Assembly (NCBI GenBank): GCA_025331125.1
Contig: JAOALB010000142.1
Location: 62,001-126,000, forward strand
From: Mycogone perniciosa
Taxonomy: Eukaryota; Ascomycota; Sordariomycetes; Hypocreales; Hypocreaceae
Length of the DNA: 64,000 nucleotides
Direction of reading: 5' to 3'
Shown: in pieces, positions 32,874 through 44,055 of the stretch
Layout: the number at the start of each line of letters is the position of its first letter
Position numbering within the stretch: position 1 is the stretch's first letter
The notes under the pieces: generated by a model
The model's database searches: none
Told to the model about the DNA's origin: nothing
The model's input: only the letters and a program-made list of their open reading frames with translations
Translations under genes and position numbers: made by a program

Positions 32874-35382
32874 CTAATGTACCACGCCTTCCACGCCTCC
32901 TAGAAATCTCCTTACCCTCCCGATTTCGAGTTCTTCCCTTTCACTCTCAACCGCCTTGAGAAGTCCATCCACGACAGCGTCGACTTCACCCTCTGGGACA
33001 CCTGTACAGAGGGCAACAACGCGGCGGTACTTGATCTCAACGTCGCGGCTCCGACCTTTAAGGGCATGGACCATTTTGCGTGTCACGTCACGGCGGCTCT
33101 CGATGGCACGGATTCGAGCCCTGAGCACAGTCGCAGAGGGCAGCATTCCTTCGCTTGCGAAGCCACCAGAGGCGGAAGCCTCCTCAGCTGCCTCGAGCAT
33201 AGCTGCGAGCTCGGTCTCCCAGGACGATGATGGATTAGATTGCGATGCGTTGGACTGCTCGTTCATGATCCGGAATTGGTCGTCCTCCCGAGCGTGAGTA
33301 AGATTGGCAACCTTTTGGCGCGCTAACTGCTGCTTCTTGAGAGTGGCCGTTAACTGCTCGAGATTTCGGCGGGCTTCTCCTAGTTGAGAGGAGGATGTTC
33401 GGAGAGTGGAGTGGAGGCTGTCTAAGGACACCTGCTTGGCCTTCATTTCCTGCTGGAAAGTAGTACCCGTTTCATTTAGAAGATGTGTGATAGCTGCTTA
33501 TATGTTAGTCAATGCGTATTGCGAAATAGCCGTTTCAAAACTCACATTCTATGATCTCATCGCTGCTTTCTCGGCTCCTTTGGCTAGAACCCACAGCACC
33601 ATTCTTCTCAACAACGTTTTCCCCATTAGGCTTCTCCTCAGTATTCTCACCACCGATACCAAAGTCAAGTGGCCTGAGACCGACCCGATTAGCAATATTC
33701 GGATCGGCGCCGACTTCGAGAAGCTGTGATATGATGCTCCGGTTTCCTATTCTGGCCGCAATATTTAGGGCGGTGTCACCGGAACTATCTTGGGCGTTGA
33801 CGATCTCTGACATGAACCTCGCAATGCCCATTTTTGGGATTGATTGGGAACCGCATGGTCCGTTTCCATTCACTTGGGTGGCCTGGCTGTTGGGCACGCT
33901 GCCTTGTCGTACCACCCATTCTAACAGGCTCTCAAGATAGTAACGACTGGCTGCATTGCGGCCCTTGACAGCGCTCGTGACCGCAATATGATGCAAAACT
34001 GTCCGACCCTTGTGATCTCGGAATTCAATCGTGCCTCCCAAAACTTCGAGAAGGTCTGGGAAGGAGCCGTGGTCCATGGAGTTCGTGACGAGGCATGCAC
34101 GCATGAGAGCAGTCTCGCCAGAGGCATTGACTCGTCGGGACGATGCACCTGCAGCTATCAGTGCGCGCAGCAGAGGCATACGAGCAAGGGTGGCTGCCCA
34201 GTGCAGGGCGGTATGACTTTGTGGATCAATGGGCATATCAAGTTCCTGTGGTGTAAATGTTCGGAGCATATCGTTAGACAGGTCTTCCGTCGAGTCCATG
34301 AAGAGGCCCATTAGCATGCTGCGCTTCAACTCTACATCAGGAGACATGTCGTAAGGTAATGGTGGCGATGGACCACTGCCGTCCTCAACAACATCACGGT
34401 CGTTTATCGCGCTTTGAGTGTACATGAAGGACTCATTGGGTTCGGTGGGCGATCCAGGGAAGGCCGTGGCATACATGTCCATGCTCTGGCTGTAAGCACC
34501 GAAGCTGTCCGCCGGGGTCATCGTGACCCTCTGACGCTTCCTAGGCGGTTCGGGGTCAGGTATGACAGCGGCGCCATTCTGTTGCTGAGTCTGAGTGGAG
34601 TAGGCCGAATCGACAGCTTGGTTTGTGTAGTCCGAGGTGTAGCTTTGCTGGGAGTTGCCAGGGAAATCATCGCCATTCTGCATCGAGGACTGCCGGCTGA
34701 AGCTGGGAGCTTTGGATGGGCCATTGCGACTCCTGGGACCGGGAGAACCAAAGCGAGCCTTGCTCATGGCAGCAACAGCATGGGAAGCGGTGCTAGAGAT
34801 ATTCTTAAAGAAGGTGCCTGATAAACCATTTGCCCTTCCATCCACGCTGGAATTGTACATGCGCTTCCTCTGGGCGGCCATGGCCTGCTCCTTGGTGGGA
34901 GTGTTGAAATCACCACGACCCGCGACACCACCGTCTTGGCCCATATCGTACGTCAACAAAGGTCGTAATAGCTCTTCAACGCCATATTGGCGGCAGACCT
35001 CGACACCTCGGTCGAACTTTATCCAGGTGCCCTGATACTTTCCGTAACCGCCCTGCACCTTTTCGTGCTCGCCGGTTTGAATTTCCTTTTCCAGAATCTT
35101 GGTGCGCTTGCCCTTGTCCACGCCGGCAACCTTGAGGATTTGGGTGGCATTGAGCCAAGAATCGTGACGACGGCGCATGACTGCGACGTTGTTGACTTCC
35201 ATTTCGTAGACATCAACACCAGAGTAGGAGGCCTATTTGAGAGAAAATTGTCAATGCCACGGAGTTTCCAAGAGAGAGCAGCGTGCGCAAGGGCATACCG
35301 AATAGATCTGAGGCCCATCAACGCCGCCATTGTAAACCTGGTTGAATGAGGCAGAGCGCCTCGTCTGTGATTGTTGGCTCAT
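32874..35382 (-). CDS. mbp1: MBF-type APSES transcription factor (Mbp1/Res-like)
   Basis: Exons 35382-35299, 35232-33546 and 33493-32874 give 796 aa. The first exon ends GPQIYS and joins ASYSGVDVYEMEVNNVAVMRRR. This starts the KilA-N/APSES DNA-binding domain (about residues 25-125: SWLNATQILKVAGVDKGKRTKIL, GGYGKYQGTWIKF, LLRPLLTYD). A Ser/Gln-rich linker and a basic RKRQRV (likely NLS) follow. Then come ankyrin repeats (TALHWAATLARMPLLRALIAAG, KGRTVLHHIAV, GDTALNIAARIGNRSIISQLLEVGADPNI). The C-terminal exon is a long coiled coil used for Swi6-type partners. It would control G1/S genes. The DNA-binding domain separates it from Swi6, which lacks one. Confidence 0.95.
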
Positions 35383-36781
35383 GGTGAAGGACTACTGCGA
35401 AGTCTGCGACGCCGACGGCATATCGGGTATTGCGATGACGGTAAGGCGAAGGCGAAGGGTTGTTATTGATCCACGAGGGAGTCGAAGGGATCAAGGGCTG
35501 TTGCCAGCCAAGGGCTGCTTGCTGTCTGTCGCACAAAGTAGTAGACACGGATATTGGTGATCCTGGCAGAACTCAGTTCGCGATTTAACGACCTGTGCAA
35601 AAGCTCATGCGCATGGTTCAGTGCCGTCTCTCGTCTTTTTTCCCCTCTGATTCTTGGACCGGAAAAAAAAGCGTCGGAGGGTTGAGATGCCTGGGGGAGT
35701 CGTAGGCGAAATGAAATCTCGGGCGGCGTGGGCTACTTGCAGGGTAATAACACCTTAGCTGGTAGTAAGCCAAGTCGCTGAATATGCACGAACAGGTACC
35801 ACCGTTGGCGGAGGGAGGGGGTTGACGATAGCAGTACTCCGTACTCGTAATGTAGAATGGAGAGTCTCCGCTCTGCAGAACTTGCACGAACGAATTGCAC
35901 AAAAAGACGGGTCGCAGATATAGCGGCCGAATGTCGTTTTCAGTGCTCTCTTTTCGCGTCTCCGGCGTTTAGTGGGAGCAGTATCACAGCATGTGCAATC
36001 AGGCGGTTAGACGATGACGAGTGGGGGAATAGAAGAAAAAAAAAGGTGCACCTCTAACTGGTGGGATGAGGATGAGGCTTCCCGCAGTAGTAGTACTACT
36101 AAATGTACGAGCACGGGTATGGGACATGTATGGAGTAGTGGTATGTACATCAGACATGCGCTGCACTTCTGCACTGCGGGTAATGAATGCACTGCGATGT
36201 GCGGCGATGGAGTCGCGCGTGGAATGTCGCAAACCCATTCAATTAATCGGGCGTGTCTGTTTCGTGATTTCGTGTCAGGGCGTGACGCGCGCTCCGCGAC
36301 TCGTCAGGGCCTTTCCCTTCCCCTGTTCCAAAGACCATCCCCAGCCCGTTTCTAGTGGCTGAGGCGTGCTGTGTGTGTGACCTGGGCCCCAAAATGTTTT
36401 TCTTGCACAGTCATCAATAGCAGTACGAGTACTTCGTACGGAGTACTCCGTATTCCGTACCATAATACTACTGAAAAACCCTTGAAGTCGCCAATGCACT
36501 CCGAATGCAGGTTCTAATTTACTGCCGAGATTTGTCAAATTATAGAATGCAGCTTACGGCGGATTTGTCTTTGACCGCCCAAGCACAATTTCTTGACACG
36601 GGCTGAGAGCTCAGTGCTACCTAGGTAGGTAGTACTTGTACTTCATACATACTCGTCGCCCTCCACAGCTCCACAGTGATATTGCCGAGGTTTGACCGTG
36701 AGATATCGATCGGACTTTGCAGATCTTCAATGTTTAATTTATCCATCTCCATGAAGCGTGAGTCTCGCTCGCTTCTTCACA
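35383..36781. promoter_or_regulatory. Divergent promoter region mbp1 / LYR gene
   Basis: 1.4 kb between divergent starts. TACTCCGTA is at 35835 and the double element TACGGAGTACTCCGTA at 36437-36452. Numerous shadow ORFs overlap on both strands. No gene supported. A GTA/TAC-rich stretch is near 36084-36115. Confidence 0.5.
36437..36452. repeat. 16-bp perfect palindrome TACGGAGTACTCCGTA
   Basis: Two overlapping copies of the dispersed 9-bp element in opposite orientation form a perfect palindrome. It contains CGG-N6-CCG, the spacing bound by Ppr1/UaY-type Zn2Cys6 regulators. Whether it is bound by such a factor is unknown. It lies about 330 bp upstream of the LYR gene start. Confidence 0.85.
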
Positions 36782-37894
36782 ATGCCTGCTCCTACTTATC
36801 CCATCCCCAAATCGCTATCCCCCATCCAGCTCTACCGCCACCTCCTCCGCGAATGCTCCTACCTCCCTCCAGCCTTCCGAGCCACTATCGCTGCCATAAT
36901 TCAAGATCGCTTCCATCGACATCGCAAAAATGATACTCGATCAACGGCCCACATTTCCAGAGCAATCTCTGCTCTGCGGACGCTGCGAGCAGCCAACAGT
37001 GGCGACAAACCAGCCATGAGGAGCTTAATCTCGATGGGCTTTGGGAGGACAGGTAGCAGACGACGGGAGCTGATGGCGCCTTTTGTTCTGCCCCAGGGTC
37101 CAAAGGATTCGCAAGCTTTCGAGAAGCTCCTGGATACGACAGAGAGGGCCGCCGACTCTCGCACATCTGGATTGAACCTCGCTGAGAACTCCCAAAAAGC
37201 CAAGAAGAAGGTCTTCTTTGAGAAGTGGGACCAGTCCAAACTTCTGCAGTTTCTGCAATCGCAGAGACAGCAGCAAAGAGAGACCAAAGACACCACCAGC
37301 TGGCCAGGCACCCATCTCAAAACTATTGATCCGGATCAGTTTGTTCCAAAAGAGAGCGTCTGGGGCAAACCACCGACTGAAAACCTTGTTCGAACCAAAA
37401 GAGCGACTTGGTGGCGGCGAAGCGCGGACAAGATGATGCCTCCATTGGGTAAAGGAGAATGGGACCTTTTACGGCTGCTGGCCACTGGTGGCCAGGAGTT
37501 GGGTGAGTGGGTGATCCCCGAGAGACGGATACATGGGAAACCCTTGGCTGGAGAAGGTGAGGAAGCCGCTTGGAACTGGCAGGAATACGCTACGAAGCCG
37601 GTAGCCACAGTGGAAAAACCGAAATCCATCCTGCAGCAACGTCGAACTGGACAGAAAGATGTCGGTCCATATGGCGTCAATGGCAGTGATGAAGATCTAT
37701 CAGCCAGATGGTTTCGACGAGCTTATAATCGGATATGGCAGTGCACACCGACCATGACACAGGACCCCAACACACTTCGATACTCATTCACTTGGGGCAG
37801 GGTCCAATCCCAAGCGCCACCTGCAACCAAGGTTCAGCTCGAGATATTCGAAGGTGTTGACAAGCACGGTCGCAGAATACAGAAGAGCCCTTGA
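36782..37894 (+). CDS. LYR-motif (Complex1_LYR) protein, probably mitochondrial
   Basis: A single exon of 370 aa. The open frame extends slightly upstream from a GTG, but the first ATG in frame is at 36782 (MPAPTYPIPKSLSPIQLYRHLLREC). That opening contains the L-Y-R tripeptide of Complex1_LYR proteins. The N-terminal 80 residues are basic and helical (FRATIAAIIQDRFHRHRKNDT), fitting an LYR fold. Most LYR proteins are short mitochondrial adaptors for Fe-S or respiratory complexes. This one has a 280-residue extension rich in Trp and charge (WDQSKLLQFLQ, WARR-like WWRRSADK, WNWQEYATKP). That architecture resembles large fungal LYR/CUP1-like proteins of unknown function. It ends 19 bp from the convergent GNAT gene. 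Confidence 0.78.
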   Translation: MPAPTYPIPKSLSPIQLYRHLLRECSYLPPAFRATIAAIIQDRFHRHRKNDTRSTAHISRAISALRTLRAANSGDKPAMRSLISMGFGRTGSRRRELMAPFVLPQGPKDSQAFEKLLDTTERAADSRTSGLNLAENSQKAKKKVFFEKWDQSKLLQFLQSQRQQQRETKDTTSWPGTHLKTIDPDQFVPKESVWGKPPTENLVRTKRATWWRRSADKMMPPLGKGEWDLLRLLATGGQELGEWVIPERRIHGKPLAGEGEEAAWNWQEYATKPVATVEKPKSILQQRRTGQKDVGPYGVNGSDEDLSARWFRRAYNRIWQCTPTMTQDPNTLRYSFTWGRVQSQAPPATKVQLEIFEGVDKHGRRIQKSP

Positions 37895-37913
37895 TGCTGA
37901 TGATTCTATTCCA

Positions 37914-38528
37914 TTACTCGGCGAAATGAGCTAGCTGGTTCAGTGCAGGCCCGTCCACGCGCATTCCCACCCATTCGTTCATCGGTTTGGCGCCGATGCT
38001 CTCATAGAACTTGATGCTTGGTTCGTTCCACTTGAGGACAGACCAGTCGAGTCTTCCACCATCCATGGCAACCACCTCCTTTGCCAGCTGAGCCAGAAGT
38101 CGCTTGCCGTACCCTTTTCCTCGCTGCGAGGGCTGGACGTAGAGATCTTCCAGGTAAATACCAGCCTTGGATCGCCATGTGCTGTAGTTGTAGAAATAGA
38201 GTGCCATGCCCGCAGGTTTCCCCTCTTCATCGAAGATGAGGTAGCAGCGGGTCGGGCGACTTGGTGATGTGGGTTCTGTCACGGGAAGTGATGAAGAGTT
38301 GGGGCTGGTCGTGGCTGATGGCGCAAAGGCGATGGTGTTCTCGAGGGTCTCGACAGTTGCCTCCACGGCGTCCAACTCCTTCTCATAGTCGGCGAGCTCC
38401 CGGATGAAGGCTAAGATCGTGGGAGCGTCTGTGACGTATCTTCAGGTCAGCAATGCTAGCCCCCAAGGACAGCTCCGGACATCAGAAGCCATACCCTCGC
38501 GCCGTGCGTGCCGGATTATTGACGCCAT
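37914..38528 (-). CDS. GNAT-family N-acetyltransferase
   Basis: Exons 38528-38495 and 38428-37914 (intron 66 bp) give 182 aa. The short first exon MASIIRHARRE splices to DAPTILAFIRELADYEKEL. This is the typical opening of polyamine/thialysine-type GNATs (SAT-like), and it restores residues that the larger single frame lacks. Acetyl-CoA binding motif A is LEDLYVQPSQRGKGYGKRLL, and motif B continues with WSVLKWNEPSIKFYESIGAK. The enzyme transfers acetyl from acetyl-CoA to an amine such as a polyamine or amino acid. The substrate is only suggested by the sequence. It overlaps nothing but lies 19 bp from the convergent LYR gene. Confidence 0.92.
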
Positions 38529-39195
38529 TTTTGTGTTGGTTGTATACGGAGCACAATTGTCCTACCAGGATAGACAGTTGGATATACACTTGGTTTGTGT
38601 TTGCTTCAATTGGCGTTTGGATTCAACTTCTTATAGAAGAGAAACGAGAGGCCATGTGGGACGGGAATCAATCTTCACGCATCTACAAGGCGGCCAACTT
38701 AAGAAGGTGTTTGGAGAGGGGCTTAAGGTGGGGAAATGGCTCTCTCGCAGCGAGTCATCGAACATTCCTCAGAATTCTCTCCACTATGAACTGTACGCCT
38801 TTTCTGTCTTCATGAACGCCCTTTTGAGCAAACGATCCCCCATTGGTTTATTTTGACATCTTGACGTCTTGGCAGGTCTAAAAACAGTTTACGGAACATT
38901 CGGGTTTATCTATCGTCCACATCTATAAGTCCGGCCTCAGATCTGGAGATTAAGAAAGTCTTGAATGTTTCTTTGGAACTAGTATTAGATGCCTAGGCAG
39001 CCATTTTAAACTACAGGCCCGAATAAAGCCAGAATCACTGGTTGAAGGACTAGGGCACTATAGATATGCTTACCCCAACTGCAATGGGAAGCCTACATAG
39101 CGTCAACATCCCGAAAATCCATCAATAAACCCAGGTAATCCCAAAATCGAAACAAAAAGACGGCCCGCACGCAGGATACCGTGCATGCAGCATGC
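38529..39195. other. Intergenic
   Basis: About 670 bp between the GNAT start and the tRNA-Glu. It should contain the GNAT promoter. No gene seen. Confidence 0.5.
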
Positions 39196-39200
39196 AAAAA
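39196..39200 (-). terminator. Pol III terminator of the second tRNA-Glu
   Basis: AAAAA on the plus strand, i.e. five T on the minus strand, starting 9 nt after the tRNA 3' end. Confidence 0.7.
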
Positions 39201-39209
39201 GAGATATGC

Positions 39210-39292
39210 CTCCGATACTGGGAATCGAACCCAGGGCTGCTCGGCACTCGAATAATGAGAGCAAGCGATGTTAGCCACTACACCATATCGGA
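39210..39292 (-). tRNA. tRNA-Glu (CTC) with a different 11-nt intron
   Basis: Read on the minus strand, TCCGATA (39292-39286) pairs with TATCGGA (39217-39211), with discriminator G at 39210. The D and T arms match the copy at 13353. The anticodon CTC is at 39259-39257. The intron is again 11 nt after position 37 (39255-39245, TTATTCGAGTG), but its sequence is unrelated to that in the other copy. The 5' anticodon stem is GCTTG instead of GCTCG, leaving a G-T pair. Confidence 0.95.
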
Positions 39293-40460
39293 TTATAGGA
39301 GGAACTCCTTATTTGCTTGTCGGGTTGCGACCCTAAGCGATTCATATCACGCACTCACGCACTTTACACGAGGAGGACTGAGTGGTATGATCACAGAAGC
39401 TGGGGTTTCTGGATGGGAGGATTGTTCCGTCATTAAGTTGTGGAAATCGCGGCTTCTTGTGGGGTGGAGACTCCTGACCAACTCCGGTGCGGAACCGGTA
39501 TTCCCGGGGCCGGCGGCCAGATGAGATGGAGGACGAGAGTCTCTGTCACTGACATGTCCGTGATGATCTCTATCAAAGTTGGTCGTCGAGAAGCTGAACT
39601 GAGTTTTGAGGAGCGGCATCATCCTTAGACTGGCCTATTCCCCGGATACATTTCAGATATTACTCGGGCAACTATTTCTCATTGAGTTCCAGCTACATCC
39701 TGGGGTGATGCTGTTAAACAATTCAGAGTCCAAGTCCAGCTGATGATGCCGATGCTAGTATCACTACCATAGCCAACTGTTGAATTTTGGTGTCCGGGCC
39801 ATCCTTCAACAAGTGGTGCATAGCGGTGTAGAGATGAGAACCTAGTCAGTTGATGAGGGGAATACAAACGAATAATCCTTCTTTGCAGATAAAAGAGGAG
39901 CGCATGGAATGTATCTTGACGAAGAGTGGATGTCTCCAATGGTAAACTCCATCCCTTGGCAGCAAATAAATCTCCCGCTTTAAAACGCCTCCAAAGCTGT
40001 GAATAACACAGGGGAGTGGTCAGCCGGGCCGCATATCAAACACCCAGAGTTTTTCATTCAGAGCAGTACAATGACAACTGCATGACCACGTTACCAGGAT
40101 ACTATGTCACCATAACAATCTCTAGAGCTGCTCAAAATGTGCATTCCCGTTACTGTGCTTGGGTCAATGCGCTTCGCAGAGCCGAAATGTGATACACAGA
40201 CTTGCTTGAGAACACACTAAAGATGACGCACCTACCGGTTGTTCAACGTTGTTCACAGACACCCAAACAAGCACCTCCATGGGATGAGCTCTTCGGCTTC
40301 CTACCTTCCGAATCGCAAGATATAAATATCCAGTGAGAGCTTCCTCAACCTGAGAACGGAATCTTTCTTCATCAAGCAGGGGTACCCAGGCAAACAGCTC
40401 CAAACAAGTATCCCACAAACGTGTTCTAAAGCAAACAGAACACATATTAAGCCAGTGATT
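39293..40460. other. Intergenic
   Basis: 1.17 kb upstream of the amidoligase-like gene. ORFs up to 113 codons overlap and look spurious. It probably contains that gene's promoter. No repeat stands out. Confidence 0.5.
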
Positions 40461-41696
40461 ATGGCTTCCAAAGTCACCGAGACTCAAATGGTCATGCGAA
40501 GCCAAGTCCTCGAAGCTGACAGCCTCTTCTCAGAAATCCGGTTCGGCGTCGAGTTAGAGTTCCTCGCTCCGCCTGACAACGTCTGGATAAACTCTCCCCG
40601 TCGTAAGTTCCCCAGGTATGTCCAGAGCCTCCTGGACAAGGACCACGTCTACCACTACCTGGCATCTGCCCTCCAGGAGGCCGGCCTGCAGGCAGCCTAC
40701 CTTATGGAGACAGATGAGAGTGACTGCGAGGACAACGAGCTGCGCGATAGTGCACCCAAGGAAAGTATCGTTAAAATCGGGTGCGCACCTGACATGCGCG
40801 TCATGAATCCTTCGTCGCTCAAGAGGCATTGCAGTGAGAGTCTGCCGTTTAGGTACTGGGTCATCAAGATGGAGAGTGATGTTGGTGGGTCTGGCGTGTA
40901 TAGGAGCTGGGAGCCTACTGAACTGAATACCCCGATCCTCAAGGAGTCTGAGGCAAACAACGGGTTCCCAGCTCTCAACACTGCGCTGTATGCCCTGCGG
41001 AATGCTCACCCTGACAAAGTTCACATCCATGATGGATGCGGCCTGCACGTCCACGTGAGCCCAACCACAGGACTAACCGCCCTCCACATAAAACGTGTTG
41101 CCACGCTCGTTTTATTGCTGGAGGATAATCTTCTCTACCACCTGTGCTCTCCCTCCCGCAGAAGGGCTCATCACAAGATCACAGAGGCTTCCCCCATGGC
41201 CCACCCGCCCCAGCTATCTGTTCCTCTCTCCGCAGCGGTGAACCTCCCTGAGAACTTGATGCTCGGGAGCATGGCTAAAACGATGAACTTCCTCTGGCGA
41301 CCCACGCAACTCCGCGAAGTGGGCGTTTTAATCTGCCGGGATGCCAAGATCCGGGACTCGAAGAGCACAGCTTTCAACCTCAAAATGCACAGCGACGAGG
41401 ACGAGAGGCGGACATACACGCTGGAGTTCCGCCACGCACAGGCATCATTTAGTCAGAGTTTTGTGGATAATTGGGTAGGTCTCGTTCTGACGATTTGCAA
41501 GGTGGCGTTTCTCCCTACGGAGATGTATAAGGCCGCCGTTGCATGTATATGGGATATCCTTGCGACTAAGCCTGAACCTGAAGAATCGTGGGTGAAGTTG
41601 CTGAGGGTGTTGAATGACTTTGTGCCTCAGGATTGGAGGTATAGGAGTAGTGAATTGTTCTGGAGGGGATGCCTTGCCTGCCAGAATAGGAAATGA
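40461..41696 (+). CDS. Amidoligase-like enzyme (ATP-dependent amide-bond ligase family)
   Basis: A single exon of 411 aa from the ATG at 40461. The frame opens slightly upstream at a GTG. Hallmarks of the putative amidoligase family (Amidoligase_2, COOH-NH2 ligase/glutamine-synthetase fold) are visible: FGVELEF at residues 28-34 at the first strand, DGCGLHVHVS in the middle, and TLEFRHAQASFS late. The conserved acidic and histidine residues fit Mg-ATP binding. Such enzymes are predicted to ligate a carboxyl to an amine; the substrate of the fungal branch is unknown. No signal peptide or membrane segment is seen, so it is likely cytosolic. No co-oriented partner gene sits beside it. Confidence 0.82.
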   Translation: MASKVTETQMVMRSQVLEADSLFSEIRFGVELEFLAPPDNVWINSPRRKFPRYVQSLLDKDHVYHYLASALQEAGLQAAYLMETDESDCEDNELRDSAPKESIVKIGCAPDMRVMNPSSLKRHCSESLPFRYWVIKMESDVGGSGVYRSWEPTELNTPILKESEANNGFPALNTALYALRNAHPDKVHIHDGCGLHVHVSPTTGLTALHIKRVATLVLLLEDNLLYHLCSPSRRRAHHKITEASPMAHPPQLSVPLSAAVNLPENLMLGSMAKTMNFLWRPTQLREVGVLICRDAKIRDSKSTAFNLKMHSDEDERRTYTLEFRHAQASFSQSFVDNWVGLVLTICKVAFLPTEMYKAAVACIWDILATKPEPEESWVKLLRVLNDFVPQDWRYRSSELFWRGCLACQNRK

Positions 41697-42432
41697 ACCT
41701 ATGCGGAAACTCGGGGAGACTCAGCGCGTCCTCGGCAATGATGACGGCATCTGTTGTGACCTGTAATATTTGGCATGTTCGTTTCCAAGAACTCCTAATA
41801 ATGAACATGACCAGACTGAGGTCGATGAACATACTACTAATATGGCTTGGCTCATGATACGATGTTAGCGAGTGGCATTAACTGACTCTAAGGTTCTTAA
41901 GATATTGAGAAATGCGGAGTACACAAGATACTATGTATTCTCTTCCAGGTTTTCGAGTACGTTAGGCAGCTTGGCAGTTAATATTATGAATAATGCTAAG
42001 AGCTGCGGCTGGCATTGGTGCACAGGCAGATCCATATGGTCTCCACGACCCCTACCTAACCCAGCGCCACGATGCCGAGTGCTCAATAAAGTAACCCCTG
42101 CGAGTTGGTCTTGGCTTTCTCTCAACATCATCTTGGCTTCTGCATTCTAGAAAAGTCTGAGTCTTGGCTTTCAGGAGTCTAGGTCGCATTGGGCATTCGG
42201 TCCGGCACCGTCACCCAGCATTTGTGGGTTCCGAATCCGATTCCGGCGTGAAAAGCCAAGTTTGAGGAGGATGGGTTTGGACGGAATCGATAAATGATTT
42301 GCAAATGCGAAGATTTTGACCATGGCATCCAAGTGGCAGCGCCAGTCAAGTATGTCCGAAATACAATGCTTTGTCTAATGTAGCCAAAATCGCTATGCTA
42401 TATAGATTTATTCTGCAAAAACTCAATATTTT
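41697..42432. other. Intergenic
   Basis: 736 bp between two convergent genes. It should hold both 3' UTRs. No gene seen. Confidence 0.5.
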
Positions 42433-44055
42433 TTACACCAGATACCGATAATCCGGTGACATATCCCCCAAAGCGGCCTTCTCGTCTTCCGTCAGAGTGG
42501 GTGTATCCGCATCGCTGTCCCTCTTCTTGTTCGCCCTTAGACAGCCAATTCCATAGATAGCAGATGCGATCATAGAAAGGACAGTAAAGCCAAGAGACAC
42601 GCTATAACCAGTGGTGAACTTGGGGGCGTCCTTGGTCAAGAAGATGAAGACCGCAATGATACCTCCCAGGTTGCCGAATCCAACTTGCCAGGCACTGCCT
42701 ACTGACCGTCGGGCGTGGCCACCAAGATTCATGTTGAACCAACATACGATAATGGGCATGGCAGTGTATGCTCCGCAAGTGATGAGGAACAGTGATCCAT
42801 ATTGGACTTGGGCGTTATCATGGACATTGAGAAGAATAGCAAAACCAGCGATGGCGACCAGCGAGGTAGCGATGACAAAGCCGAAGCGGTGTCGCACCCG
42901 ATCAGACAAGTAGGCAATCGTCAGGGAGAAGCCAAAGGCAGCAGCCCATGGCGGGACGCTGCGAAGCTGCGTCTCAATGGGACCATAGTTGAAGGTCTGG
43001 ATAATGGTAGGGGCGAAGTATGCGTAGCCGTAAGCAGGGACGATGAGGCCAAAGTACATGAAGCCGCCGGCAATAACCTTGTAATCCTTAAAGATGCCCC
43101 AGACATCGCTGCCTGTGATTTTGCGCTCGAGGCCGGACTTACGGCCCTGGTCAGCACGGAGGCGCGCAGAAACGAATGCTCGCTCGTCATCTGTCAACCA
43201 CTTGGCCTCCTCGGGGAAGTTGGGTAGCAGGAAGTAGAAGAAGAAGCTGACGAAGACGGTGAGGCCGCCCTCGATGATGAAGATCCATCGCCAGCCGTTA
43301 TAGCCGCGCAAACCGTTCATCTTGCCAATGGCAGCAGCAAGGAGACCACCGAAAGCACCAGCGAGGGTAGTGCTGTTGAAGAAGAAGGAGTAGCGTCGCT
43401 GTGCTTCACTGCGTTTGTACCACATACCAATCAGGTAGAAGGCTGGAAAAGTTAAGACACATATTAGCAACGTTATGCCAGAAGTGGCGCCGGGTACCTG
43501 CGACATACCTCCTGGGAACATGCCGGTCTCAAACACGCCAAGAAAGAAGCGAGTGGTCAACAATCCGGCATAGTTCTGGACAAAGCCCTGCAGCAGGGTG
43601 GTCAAGCCAAAGAGAAACATATTGATCGAAAGCCATACATGGGGCTTGAATTTCTTGAGCAGGATATTGGACGGGATCTCGAAAAGGCAGTATGGCACGA
43701 AGAAGATGACGAGAGCAGTGTTATACTTGTCGCCGGTACCGAGGTTCAGATCTTGGGCCAGGCCGAAAATTTTGGCATTGGAGATGTTGACGCGGTCTAT
43801 TTAGCAGGGCGCGTTGTTAGATCAAGCGGCCAGTAAGCTAAATCCATGGCAGCGGGTGGCTTGCTCACCTAGAAACGCAAGAAGATACATGATACAGAGG
43901 AACGGGATGACTCGCATGTCGATTTTGGCCATGAGGCGACGCTCCGTGGTGTGAGATGGGCAGAGAACCTCCTCCTCTGCTGAAGGGGCCTCAGTATCGT
44001 GGCCATCGGAGTCACGCAGCGATCCGCTGTTCTTCTCATCGGTTGGAGGAGCCAT
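42433..44055 (-). CDS. MFS transporter, Dal5/Tna1-type anion:cation symporter family
   Basis: Exons 44055-43869, 43796-43509 and 43442-42433 (introns 72 and 66 bp) give 494 aa. The opening ERRLMAKIDMRVIPFLCIMYLLAFLDRVNISNAKIFG, split by intron 1, is the diagnostic first helix of ACS-family carriers (allantoate, nicotinate, pantothenate and similar anions). FFVPYCLFEIPSNILLKKFKP and FFLGVFETGMFPGAFYLIGMWYKRSEAQRR follow, then about twelve TM segments and a hydrophilic C-terminus. It likely imports an organic anion with protons across the plasma membrane. The substrate is not identifiable from the sequence. Two 9-bp TACTCCGTA elements lie within 200 bp upstream (44142 and 44243). Confidence 0.92.
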
